Source of the DNA: Patescibacteria group bacterium
GTDB taxonomy: Bacteria > Patescibacteriota > Minisyncoccia > Minisyncoccales > DG-74-1
Assembly: GCA_030016465.1 (NCBI GenBank)
Contig: JASEJL010000019.1
Location: forward strand, 1 to 14,018
Direction of reading: 5' to 3'
DNA length: 14,018 nucleotides
The notes under the pieces were generated by a model that saw only the letters and a list, made by a program, of their open reading frames with translations, was not told where the DNA came from and ran no database searches. The position numbers were made by a program, and so were the translations under genes. Shown here piece by piece: positions 1 through 6,266 of the stretch; position 1 is the first letter of the stretch, and every line of letters starts with the position of its first letter.

Positions 1-14
1 TGACTTGAACATAG

Positions 15-121
15 TGGACCCCTTTCTTTAAAAGACTACAACCTACCCTCCCATCCGAGGTGCCTTCAAGGAGGGTGGCGGGAGGGTTGGAGTCCCATTG
101 GTCTTTGGCAAATGGACCCCT
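15..121. repeat. Pair of 9-bp direct repeats (TGGACCCCT)
   Basis: The 9-mer TGGACCCCT occurs at 15-23 and again at 113-121 in the same orientation, 98 bases apart. The two copies bracket the inverted repeat at 34-94. This could be a target-site duplication around a small palindromic element, or repeated protein-binding sites at the end of an insertion sequence. The 10-19 base gaps between repeat and stem argue against a clean duplication. Confidence 0.45.
34..94. repeat. GC-rich inverted repeat with G-quadruplex-type motif
   Basis: CCTACCCTCCC (42-52) pairs with GGGAGGGTTGG (80-90) at 10 of 11 positions, and outside it GACT (34-37) pairs with AGTC (91-94) across an ACAA bulge. The 3' arm and its lead-in (70-90) consist of six closely spaced G-runs of two or three Gs, which fits a two-layer G-quadruplex motif on the plus strand. 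Such a block is conspicuous in AT-rich DNA. It could fold as a hairpin or a quadruplex in DNA or RNA. Confidence 0.5.
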
Positions 122-140
122 AGGTGTCAAAACCTGTAAA

Positions 141-428
141 AAAAACCCTAAGGTATCGTTCCCAAAAGCGACTCGGCCTTGCTTAGCTTAAGCTCTTACT
201 CGCTTTTGCTCACGATAGAATTTCCTATACGAGAACATTCCATCTTAAAATGTAAAAGATTCAAGATTTTAAAGCAAATATATCGCCATTCCTTAAAAGA
301 TTATCACCAAAGATTTCAAATGATTGCTAGAAATTATTAACTTTCAGCTGCATAATAAGGAAAATTCTTATTTTCCTCTAGTCATTTTTACTTTTAATCA
401 AAGGAAATTAGTATTGAAAAGAGTTTAA
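141..428 (+). pseudogene. IS5-like transposase, C-terminal remnant (frameshifted)
   Basis: The frame at 233-337 reads REHSILKCKRFKIL (starting at 230), then YRHSLKDYHQRF and MIARNY before a stop at 338-340. This resembles the C-terminal end of IS5-family DDE transposases, where a conserved VEH.I...KRF.IL block is followed by YR, RF and IA.xYN motifs. After NY, moving by one base restores N-F-Q-L at 339-350, and this frame stays open to TAA at 426-428, so one inserted base broke the gene. Upstream, pieces that could match the preceding linker (VSFPKATRP, AHDRISYTR) lie in other frames with stops. The catalytic domain is absent or lies outside the window. The 5' limit is uncertain. The family call comes from motif memory only. 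Confidence 0.55.
154..217. repeat. Two-tier inverted repeat inside transposase remnant
   Basis: TATCGT (154-159) pairs perfectly with ACGATA (212-217). After a 4-base internal loop, AAAAGCGA (164-171) pairs perfectly with TCGCTTTT (200-207). The apical part holds the 10-bp palindrome AGCTTAAGCT (185-194). In total 14 bp pair in two tiers, which is more than expected by chance in 64 bases. It may be a palindromic repeat inserted into the transposase gene, which would explain why the protein match is poor just here. Confidence 0.5.
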
Positions 429-491
429 AAATTGGAAAAAGAAGTAATTTTGTCCCCCCTTTTCTTTATTAGGCATTATTTTGATTCAACT

Positions 492-1757
492 ATGTTTAAA
501 AAAACCACTCTCAAAAATGGTTTAAGAATTATTACCGTTCCTCAGAAAAACACTCAGGCAGTGACGGTTTTGGTATTGGTTGGGACGGGCTCTAAATACG
601 AAAAAAAAGAAATTAATGGCATATCCCATTTTTTAGAACACATGTTTTTTAAAGGGACAAGAAAAAGACCAAATCTTCAGGCGGTTTCGGAAGCCTTAGA
701 CAAAATTGGCGGAATTTATAATGCCTTTACCTCGGAGGAATACACTGGCTATTTTGCTAAAGTGGAAGCTTCTCATTTTGATTTGGCCCTCGATTGGGTT
801 TCCGATATTTTTTTAAACTCAACTTTACCAGAAAAAGAAATTGAGAAAGAAAGAGGAGTAATTATTGAGGAAATTAATATGTATTACGATGTGCCAATGA
901 GTTATCTCCAAATTTTGTGGCAGGCCTTGCTTTATGGTGACCAGCCGGCCGGTTGGCCAGTGGCCGGGACAAAAGAGAGCGTGAGCAAAATATCTCGTCA
1001 GGATTTGATTAACTATTTGAAAACGCAATATGTTGCTCAAAATACTTTGATTTGTCTGGCTGGAAAATTTGAAGAATCTTCAGCAATTAAAAAAGTTAAA
1101 AAGTATTTCTTAGAAATCGGATTTGAAAAACCAAAAGAAAAACTAAAAGTTATTGAAAAACAAACAAAACCAAATTTAATTTTACATACCCGAGAAACCG
1201 ATCAGACCCATCTTTGCATAGGAGTTAGGGGATACAATCTTTTTCATCCCCAAAAATATACTCTTGAGCTTTTGGGGACAATCCTGGGAGGAATGTTCAG
1301 TTCCCGACTTTCTTTGATAATTCGGGGAAAATTGGGAATTGCCTATTATATTTCAACCAGTGTTGAAGCCGATACCGATGCTGGCTACCTGGTTACTCAA
1401 GCTGGAATTGATAACAAAAATATTGAAAAGGCAATCTCCGTCATTTTAAAAGAATATCAAAAAATATCTCAAAAAAGAATTTCTAAAGATGAACTTAAAA
1501 AAGCTAAGGATTACACCAAGGGAAAAATGGCCTTAATTTTGGAAACTTCCGATGTCCAGGCCTCTTTCTATGGGCTTCAAGAACTTCTAAAAAAAGAAAT
1601 TTTGACTCCTGAGGAAATTTATAAAAAATTTGATAAAATTACTGAAAATGATATTCTAAAAGTAGCCAAGGATATTTTTAGACCAGAAAAATTGAATTTA
1701 GCTTTAATCGGACCATTTAAAGAAAAAGATAAATTTGAGAAACTTTTAACTTTATGA
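492..1757 (+). CDS. M16 family zinc metalloprotease (pitrilysin/insulinase-like)
   Basis: This encodes a protease of the M16B type (mitochondrial processing peptidase/PqqL/YmxG group), 421 residues from ATG 492. The inverted zinc motif HxxEH is present as H46-F-L-E49-H50, and the distal zinc ligand lies in ERGVIIEEI about 76 residues later (E127). The second half is the usual inactive M16 repeat, giving a clamshell of two halves, so the length is typical. An in-frame TTG at 432 would add 20 residues, but the family normally starts close to the FKKTTLKNGL strand, so 492 is preferred. No Shine-Dalgarno motif and no signal peptide are seen, so it is probably cytoplasmic and degrades peptides, though the substrate is unknown. 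Its stop overlaps the next gene by ATGA, implying co-translation with the AI-2E membrane protein. Confidence 0.93.
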   Translation: MFKKTTLKNGLRIITVPQKNTQAVTVLVLVGTGSKYEKKEINGISHFLEHMFFKGTRKRPNLQAVSEALDKIGGIYNAFTSEEYTGYFAKVEASHFDLALDWVSDIFLNSTLPEKEIEKERGVIIEEINMYYDVPMSYLQILWQALLYGDQPAGWPVAGTKESVSKISRQDLINYLKTQYVAQNTLICLAGKFEESSAIKKVKKYFLEIGFEKPKEKLKVIEKQTKPNLILHTRETDQTHLCIGVRGYNLFHPQKYTLELLGTILGGMFSSRLSLIIRGKLGIAYYISTSVEADTDAGYLVTQAGIDNKNIEKAISVILKEYQKISQKRISKDELKKAKDYTKGKMALILETSDVQASFYGLQELLKKEILTPEEIYKKFDKITENDILKVAKDIFRPEKLNLALIGPFKEKDKFEKLLTL

Positions 1758-2827
1758 ACAATGAAAAAGTTTTAGATATTTCCTGGGGAACAATTTTGAA
1801 AATAGCTTTAGCTTTTCTTGGTTTTTATATTCTTTATCTAATTAGGGATATTTTAGTTTGGTTTATTTTCGCTTTGATAATTTCCCTTTTATTTAATCCG
1901 GCCATTGATTTTTTACAAAAAAGAAGAGTTCCCCGGGCCTTGGCTACCCTTTTTATTTACATTTTTATTTTTGGAATTTTAGGATTTTTCATTTATTTAA
2001 TCGCCCCGGTCTTTATTTCGGAAATTCAACAATTTACCAAACTTTTCCCTCAGTATTTTGAAAAGTTTGCCCCACCCCTGAAAGAATTGGGGTTAGAGGC
2101 TTTTGAGAGTTTTGAAATCTTTACTAAAAGTTTCCAGGAGTGGTTAATTCGGGCTTCAGCCAGTATTTTTTCCGGTCTGGCTGCCATTTTTGGCGGAATT
2201 TTTTCAACCATTACCATTTTTATCTTGGCTATTTTTCTTTCTTTAGAGGAGAAAGGGACAGAAAGGGCAATTAGAATTCTCTCACCTAAAAACCAAGAGC
2301 AAGAAATTTTAAATCTTTGGGAATCCTGTCAGGCCAAGGTTTCCGGCTGGTTTGGAGCTAAAATTTTAGCCTGCATTTTTGTTGGTGTTATGTCTTATAT
2401 CGCCCTCCAGCTCTTTAAGATAAACTATCCTTTTGCCCTGGCTTTATTTGCCGGTCTTACTAATATTATCTCAATTGTTGGTCCGATAATTGCTGGTCTG
2501 ATAATTGCTCTAATTGCTGCCTTAGATTCTTGGTTGAAAGCCGCTTTAATTTTAATTGTTTTTATTATTATTCAGCAGATTGAGGGCAACATTTTAACTC
2601 CGATTTTGACCAAAAGATTTATTGGTCTGCCGCCGGCCCTGGTTTTAATTTCTTTACTGGTTGGTGGAAGACTCTGGGGAATTTTAGGGGCCATTTTAGC
2701 TATTCCTTTAGCTGGTATTGTTTTTGAATTTACCACCAATTTTTTAAAAAAGAGAAAAGAAAACGATGCTTCACACCCTGTTCAGCCATCGCCTGTCGTC
2801 GGGCCTAAAAAAAGCATAATTTGGTAA
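1754..2827 (+). CDS. AI-2E family transporter (YdiK/PerM/TqsA-like membrane protein)
   Basis: A 357-residue integral membrane protein with paired N-terminal hydrophobic segments (about 14-48 and 62-90), a soluble segment rich in F and E (about 90-135), and a C-terminal block of helices. The family signature is clear: QQIEGNILTP at 274-283, then GLPPALVLISLLVGGRLWGILGAILAIP at about 291-318. Family members export autoinducer-2 or act as ion antiporters, and the substrate cannot be read from sequence. It overlaps the protease gene by 4 bp (ATGA) and ends one base before rsmI. The last 20 residues (from about 338) are proline-rich, look unrelated to the family and are encoded by a GC-rich inverted-repeat stretch (see 2766-2817), so the native end was probably near KKRKE. 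Confidence 0.9.
   Translation: MNNEKVLDISWGTILKIALAFLGFYILYLIRDILVWFIFALIISLLFNPAIDFLQKRRVPRALATLFIYIFIFGILGFFIYLIAPVFISEIQQFTKLFPQYFEKFAPPLKELGLEAFESFEIFTKSFQEWLIRASASIFSGLAAIFGGIFSTITIFILAIFLSLEEKGTERAIRILSPKNQEQEILNLWESCQAKVSGWFGAKILACIFVGVMSYIALQLFKINYPFALALFAGLTNIISIVGPIIAGLIIALIAALDSWLKAALILIVFIIIQQIEGNILTPILTKRFIGLPPALVLISLLVGGRLWGILGAILAIPLAGIVFEFTTNFLKKRKENDASHPVQPSPVVGPKKSIIW
2766..2817. repeat. GC-rich inverted-repeat insertion at 3' end of AI-2E gene
   Basis: ATGCTT (2766-2771) and AAGCAT (2812-2817) are an inverted pair enclosing a GC-rich core (about 2771-2806) unlike the surrounding coding DNA. Inside it GCCTG (2791-2795) can pair with CGGGC (2800-2804) around a TCGT loop, followed by seven A's. 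It encodes the proline-rich tail DASHPVQPSPVVGPKKS, which has no counterpart I know in AI-2E proteins. It could be a small mobile repeat that replaced the native stop codon. Confidence 0.45.
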
Positions 2828-2828
2828 A

Positions 2829-3539
2829 ATGGGCACTCTTTATATCGTGGCAACTCCTATTGGAAATTTAGAGGATGTTTCGAAAAGAGCCCTCCGGATA
2901 TTATCGGAGGTTGATTTAATTTTGTCTGAGGATACTAGGATAACTAAGAAATTGTTGGACTATTACCAGATAAAAACTTCAACCTTAAGTTATCATCAGC
3001 ATTCAAGACTTCAAAAAATCGAATATATTATCAACCTTTTAAAGAAAGGTAAAAACTTAGCCCTGGTTTCTGACGCTGGCACTCCCGGCATTTCTGACCC
3101 CGGAAATAAACTCATTCACAAAATTCTAGAATTTACAGGGGGCGACCCTCTGCAAATTAGAATTGTTCCTATTCCTGGTTCCTCGGCATTAACTGCCGCC
3201 GCCAGTGTTTCTGGTTTTCCAATGGATAAATTCCTTTTTCTAGGATTTCCACCAGCAAAGAGAAAAAGAAAGAAATTTTTTGAAGAAGTGATAAATTCAA
3301 AATACCCAATTATCTTTTATGAATCTCCCCACCGAATTTTAAGAACTTTAAAAGAAATAAAACTGACGTACAATTCCTGCCATGGCAGGAATTGTACGCT
3401 AAAAGAGATTGTGGTTTGCAGAGAATTAACCAAAAAATTTGAGACAATTTATCGAGGAAAAATTGAGAAAGTAATTAAAGAAATAGAAAAAGATAAAATA
3501 AAAGGAGAATTTGTGGTAATTATAGAAGGCAAAAAGTAA
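2829..3539 (+). CDS. rsmI: 16S rRNA (cytidine1402-2'-O)-methyltransferase RsmI
   Basis: RsmI methylates the 2'-OH of C1402 in the 16S rRNA decoding centre using SAM. All family blocks of the tetrapyrrole-methylase fold are present: LYIVATPIGNLED at 4-16, LSEDTR at 32-37, LVSDAGTPGISDPG at 79-92, PIPGSSAL at 114-121, FLGFPP at 137-142 and FYESPHRI at 163-170, then CRELTKKFE and the final IIEGKK. The 236 residues are near the shorter end of the family because the C-terminal extension is lacking. Two stretches are foreign-looking: residues 99-112 and 180-190 are each encoded by an inverted repeat and fall where relatives have short loops. It starts one base after the AI-2E gene, with no Shine-Dalgarno motif. 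Confidence 0.95.
   Translation: MGTLYIVATPIGNLEDVSKRALRILSEVDLILSEDTRITKKLLDYYQIKTSTLSYHQHSRLQKIEYIINLLKKGKNLALVSDAGTPGISDPGNKLIHKILEFTGGDPLQIRIVPIPGSSALTAAASVSGFPMDKFLFLGFPPAKRKRKKFFEEVINSKYPIIFYESPHRILRTLKEIKLTYNSCHGRNCTLKEIVVCRELTKKFETIYRGKIEKVIKEIEKDKIKGEFVVIIEGKK
3123..3163. repeat. Imperfect palindrome inserted in frame in rsmI
   Basis: The arms read ATTCTA-GA-ATTT (3123-3134) and AAATTAGAAT (3154-3163), and inside these CAGGGGG pairs with CCCTCTG (one G-T wobble) around a CGA loop. The GA bulge and one A-C mismatch are the only other flaws. It encodes residues of EFTGGDPLQIRI, between GNKLI and VPIPG, where relatives have a shorter link (typically about EEGIKV). The central G-run is out of character for this gene. 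Confidence 0.6.
3367..3398. repeat. Perfect 32-bp palindrome inserted in frame in rsmI
   Basis: CGTACAATTCCTGCCA (3367-3382) is followed directly by its exact reverse complement (3383-3398), with no spacer. It encodes TYNSCHGRNCT (residues 180-190), between LKEI and the conserved VVCRELTK, where relatives have a short turn around a G-D-R motif. The reading frame and all downstream blocks are intact. A perfect, spacerless palindrome of this length inside a conserved gene is best explained by insertion of a palindromic element. It could extrude as a cruciform or fold the mRNA. Confidence 0.8.
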
Positions 3540-3718
3540 TTGCCTAAGTTCAAACCCTAATGGAAAAATCCAAAGGAAGGAATAAAGAGAGGTTTTAAAG
3601 AAGAAAAAAGCTCTTGAAATCTGACTAAAATTCTTCTTTTAATAACATTTTCTAAATTAAAATTAGATTTTTTCCTTAATTTCTTTATTTTTTTTCAAAT
3701 TTCAGTTAAAATAATTTA
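3540..3718. other. Intergenic region rsmI to receiver gene
   Basis: This gap holds no ORF or RNA gene I can recognise. Two weak stem-loops could end rsmI transcription. AAAGAAGAA (3597-3605) pairs with TTCTTCTTT (3631-3639) over a 25-base loop. TCTAA (3651-3655) pairs with TTAGA (3663-3667) and is followed directly by six T's (3668-3673). Both are low in GC. The 3' end is a T-rich tract leading into the promoter candidate at 3707. Confidence 0.4.
3707..3712 (+). promoter_or_regulatory. Candidate -10 element for leaderless receiver mRNA
   Basis: TAAAAT lies exactly 6 bases before the ATG at 3719, that is at -12 to -7 if transcription starts at the A of the start codon. No Shine-Dalgarno sequence exists between them. 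This is the geometry of a leaderless mRNA. No convincing -35 element is visible, only a T-rich tract. Confidence 0.4.
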
Positions 3719-4114
3719 ATGCAAAAGAAAATCCTCTTAATTGAAGATGAACCTTTTCAGATTGAGATTTATGAAAAAGCAATCAAAGAAGCAGGATTTG
3801 AGATTGAAACCTTAAAATCAGGCAAAGAAGGTTTAAAAGCTTTAGAAGAAATTAAAACTCAAAAGAAAGAAAAGCCAGATTTAATTTTATTAGACCTTGT
3901 TTTACCAGACATTGATGGTATAATCATTTTAAAGAAAGCTAAATCAGATCCTCAACTTAAAGATATTCCCTTTTTTATTCTAACCAATTATCCTGCCTTA
4001 GAATTAGAAATTATAAGAAAAGAAGATGTAGTGGCAGAAAAATACCTTGTTAAAGCCGACCTCACTCCTTCCCAGTTAATAGAAATAATAAAAGAATGGT
4101 TTAAAGAGGAGTAA
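3719..4114 (+). CDS. Stand-alone response regulator receiver protein (CheY-like)
   Basis: A 131-residue protein made of a single receiver domain with no output domain. The acidic pocket is E9-D10 in LLIEDEP, the phospho-acceptor is D59 in LLLDLVLPDIDG, the switch threonine is T89 in FILTNY, and the conserved lysine is K112 in LVKAD. All residues needed for phosphorylation are present. With no DNA-binding domain, it must signal by protein contact or pass phosphate on. The membrane histidine kinase at 6267-7865 is the obvious candidate partner, although three metabolic or unknown genes lie between them. The start is set by the N-terminal beta strand KKILLIED and a possible leaderless promoter. 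Confidence 0.92.
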   Translation: MQKKILLIEDEPFQIEIYEKAIKEAGFEIETLKSGKEGLKALEEIKTQKKEKPDLILLDLVLPDIDGIIILKKAKSDPQLKDIPFFILTNYPALELEIIRKEDVVAEKYLVKADLTPSQLIEIIKEWFKEE

Positions 4115-4138
4115 GGTCGAATTAACATTTTTATTCAA

Positions 4139-4146
4139 TATAAAAT
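4139..4146 (+). promoter_or_regulatory. Candidate -10 element upstream of coaC-like gene
   Basis: TATAAAAT lies 10 bases before the ATG at 4157 in the 42-base gap after the receiver gene. No -35 element with normal spacing is seen. The motif is common by chance in AT-rich DNA. Confidence 0.25.
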
Positions 4147-4156
4147 CTCAAATTTT

Positions 4157-4732
4157 ATGGCAAATAAAAACCTTCGAAACAAGAAAATTCTCATAGGAGT
4201 AACCGGAGGAATTGCAATATATAAAATATGTACTTTAGTTAGATTATTTATTAAAAGCAGTGCTCAGGTAAAGGTAGTGATGACAGAAAATGCCACAAAG
4301 TTTGTTGCCCCAATGACCTTTCAAACTCTAACTGGTTTCCCTACTTATGTTTCAAGTTTTCCTCCCACAGATTTTAATTGTTTAGATCATATAAACTTAG
4401 CAAATTGGGCAGATATTTTCATTTTGGCTCCGGCTACAGCTAATACCATTGGGAAAATTGCTAATGGTATAGGAGATAACCTCTTAACAACAGTTATTTT
4501 AGCTCTTCCTGAAAAAATTTCCTTAATTATCGCCCCGGCTATGAATGTTAATATGTGGAAAAATATTTTTCTCCAGGAAAATATAAGGAAATTACAAAAA
4601 AGAAAAAACTGTTATATTATTGGACCTACCATTGGAATGCTTGCTGAAGGAATAAAAGCAAAGGGAAGAATGGTTGAAGTGGAAGAGATTTTTCAATTGG
4701 CTAAAAAAATTATTTTAAAGAAAACGGGATAA
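4157..4732 (+). CDS. coaC: Phosphopantothenoylcysteine decarboxylase-like flavoprotein (CoaC)
   Basis: An HFCD-family flavoprotein, 191 residues, matching the decarboxylase half of CoaBC, which turns 4'-phosphopantothenoylcysteine into 4'-phosphopantetheine using FMN. Visible blocks: ILIGVTGGIAIYK (11-23), catalytic His78 in DHINLANWAD, APATANTIGKIANGIGDNL (91-109), and PAMN at 127-130. The flap that normally reads LACG..G.GRM, with a catalytic Cys, reads LAEGIKAKGRM, so Glu164 stands where that Cys is expected. This may alter the final reduction step or mean another substrate. In most bacteria this domain is fused to CoaB, but here the two are separate genes in the same order, 73 bases apart. 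The alternative is a related HFCD decarboxylase or a flavin prenyltransferase, less likely given the PAMN and DHINLA motifs and the coaB neighbour. Confidence 0.8.
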   Translation: MANKNLRNKKILIGVTGGIAIYKICTLVRLFIKSSAQVKVVMTENATKFVAPMTFQTLTGFPTYVSSFPPTDFNCLDHINLANWADIFILAPATANTIGKIANGIGDNLLTTVILALPEKISLIIAPAMNVNMWKNIFLQENIRKLQKRKNCYIIGPTIGMLAEGIKAKGRMVEVEEIFQLAKKIILKKTG

Positions 4733-4805
4733 GTTTTCGCGATTATTAAACCTTAAAGTTAAACTTCTTTCGGGAATTTCTTTTTTGTGTTTTTTACTTT
4801 TTTAT

Positions 4806-5477
4806 ATGAAAAGTTTGAAAAACAAAAAGATACTTATTACCGCTGGTCCGGTGTGGGTGCTGATAGATAAAGTGAGAGTTATCACTAATATTTTTCGTGG
4901 TACTTTAGGGTTTTTAATTGCCAAAGAAGCATTAAAAAGAGGAGCCAAAGTAACTTTATTATTAGGACCAGGAGGAGTAATCCTTCCCAAAAGAGTACCT
5001 AAAAATTTAAAAGTATATCATTTTAAATTTTTTGATGAGCTTTTTAAATTAATGAAAAAAGAAATATCTTCAAAGAAATATAATGTGGTTATTCATTCAG
5101 CAGCGGTGGCAGATTATGCGCCAACAAATTATTATATGGGTAAAATTAGTTCACAACGCCGAAGTCTTGTAATACACCTAAAGCCAACGATAAAAATCGT
5201 TGATCAAATTAAAAAGTGGGGTCCGAAAGTATATTTAGTAAAATTTAAACTTGAAGTTAATCAAGATAGAAAAAAGCTTATTGAAGGGGCTTATAAAAGC
5301 ATGTTGGATTCAAATGCTGATTTAATAGTCGCAAATGATTTAAAGGATATGAAAAACGAAGATCATAAGGCCTTTATTATCAATCCTCAAAAAAAAATCG
5401 TAGTTTGTAAAACAAAAAAAGAGATTTCAAAAAAACTCTTAGATATTATTTCTAATGATTTAGTGATTAAAACGTAA
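4806..5477 (+). CDS. coaB: Phosphopantothenate-cysteine ligase-like protein (CoaB)
   Basis: A stand-alone protein of 223 residues from ATG 4806, matching the CoaB domain that joins 4'-phosphopantothenate and cysteine using a nucleotide triphosphate. Visible: KKILITAGPVWVLIDKVRVITN near the N-terminus, a GAKVTLLLGPGG strand, HSAAVADYAP in the middle, a conserved GKI lysine, KPTIKIVDQI in place of the usual NPDIL block, and ADLIVAND near the end. It is clearly divergent: the usual ITAGGTxEPIDPVR and NxxSGxxG are changed to ITAGPVWVLIDKVR and NIFRGTLG. A TTG start 21 bases upstream (4785) would add MCFLLFY, but the family starts at the KKILIT strand. It follows the coaC-like gene and lies 3 bases before the next gene. 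Confidence 0.75.
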   Translation: MKSLKNKKILITAGPVWVLIDKVRVITNIFRGTLGFLIAKEALKRGAKVTLLLGPGGVILPKRVPKNLKVYHFKFFDELFKLMKKEISSKKYNVVIHSAAVADYAPTNYYMGKISSQRRSLVIHLKPTIKIVDQIKKWGPKVYLVKFKLEVNQDRKKLIEGAYKSMLDSNADLIVANDLKDMKNEDHKAFIINPQKKIVVCKTKKEISKKLLDIISNDLVIKT

Positions 5478-5480
5478 CTT

Positions 5481-6257
5481 ATGGGAACTAAAATTTTCTC
5501 CAAAAAAGATTTGAACTTATTTTTACAACCTACTAAATATTGTGATTCCAACAACCAAGAAATAAAGCAGATAGCAAGGAAAATTGCAAGTTTATATAAA
5601 AATAAAAAAGAAAAAGTAAAAGCTCTTTTTTATTGGGTGAAAGATCAAATCAAGTTTGAATTTGGTCATTGGGGAATAAAAGCTTCTGAAACCCTCCGCC
5701 GAAAGAGAGGAATGTGTACTAATAAGGCTAATCTTTTGATAGCCCTTTTAAGGGCCATAAAGATTCCTGCTGGCTATGGAATATTAAGAGTAAATACAAA
5801 AAAATTTTATCGTAGATTAATGTGCCCATCTTTTGGAAAATTGGCTTCTCCAGAGACAGTCCACATTTATGTTGGGATATTTTTAAATAAAAAGTGGTTG
5901 AGATGTGACCCATCAGCAGATAGTGAAATAACTGAGGCTTTAAAAAAGAAAGCTCCTCTTATTGAAATGAGTGACTTTGATATAAATAAAAAAAATATGA
6001 AAAACATAAATGGGATTTTAACAAAAAGAGAATTTATTCCAAATATAGATAAAAATTTAGACAAACCAGCCAAACATGCAAAGGGAATGACGCTTAAAAT
6101 CCTAAATTCCTATGTCAAATTTTTAAGAGAAAAAGGGCAAGATATAAGAAATCTCTCGGGGAAACGAATTGAAATATTTTTCCTGAACTGGTTGCGCAAA
6201 AAAAATATTAATTATTTCAGATTTATGGAAAAATTAGAAAATTACGAAATAATCTAA
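5481..6257 (+). CDS. Transglutaminase-fold protein (cysteine protease-like)
   Basis: A 258-residue protein with a transglutaminase-like core. The triad can be read as Cys79 in RGMCTNKANLL, His128 in ETVHIYVGIFL and Asp143 in WLRCDPSAD, in the correct order with normal spacing. A short helical region (about 42-56) with YWVKDQIKFEFG precedes the Cys, also typical. No signal peptide or membrane segment is seen, so it is probably cytoplasmic. The C-terminal 90 residues are basic and not recognised. Bacterial members act as proteases, amidases or cross-linking enzymes, and substrate cannot be told here. It starts 3 bases after coaB and ends 9 bases before the kinase gene, so all are probably one transcript. 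Confidence 0.8.
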   Translation: MGTKIFSKKDLNLFLQPTKYCDSNNQEIKQIARKIASLYKNKKEKVKALFYWVKDQIKFEFGHWGIKASETLRRKRGMCTNKANLLIALLRAIKIPAGYGILRVNTKKFYRRLMCPSFGKLASPETVHIYVGIFLNKKWLRCDPSADSEITEALKKKAPLIEMSDFDINKKNMKNINGILTKREFIPNIDKNLDKPAKHAKGMTLKILNSYVKFLREKGQDIRNLSGKRIEIFFLNWLRKKNINYFRFMEKLENYEII

Positions 6258-6266
6258 AAATTTAAT

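Larger units (their letters stand above)
1..140. other. Noncoding GC-rich structured block
   Basis: No reading frame in this stretch looks like protein, and stops are frequent in all frames. It stands out from the AT-rich surroundings by clusters of C-runs (about 42-52) followed by G-runs (70-90). It contains a strong inverted repeat, a second small hairpin (CCATT at 95-99 pairs with AATGG at 111-115) and two copies of TGGACCCCT. It lies directly before a transposase remnant, so it may be part of a decayed insertion sequence or a separate small element inserted into it. Function is unknown. Confidence 0.5.

Noticed and set aside
432..491. TTG start adding 20 residues to the M16 protease
   Set aside because: The extra residues look unlike a family N-terminus or a signal peptide, and the ATG at 492 fits the family start.
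938..970. Local GC-rich cluster with three GGCC sites and CCGGCCGG in the M16 gene
   Set aside because: It encodes the family-typical P.GWPV.GT stretch, so it is normal coding sequence rather than an inserted repeat.
825..1040. Minus-strand open frame inside the M16 protease gene
   Set aside because: It is opposite to a well conserved coding region, has no family motif and no start context. Similar minus-strand frames at 4802-4990, 5728-6073, 9010-9276, 10373-10747 and 12035-12394 were rejected for the same reason.
1754..1757. Possible UGA recoding as in some CPR lineages (SR1/Gracilibacteria)
   Set aside because: TGA ends the M16 gene and tatD at natural protein ends, and no in-frame TGA occurs within the recognised genes.
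5185..5202. 7-bp inverted repeat CAACGAT/ATCGTTG in the coaB-like gene
   Set aside because: The encoded KPTIKIVDQI fits the expected family position and adds no residues, so chance pairing is more likely.
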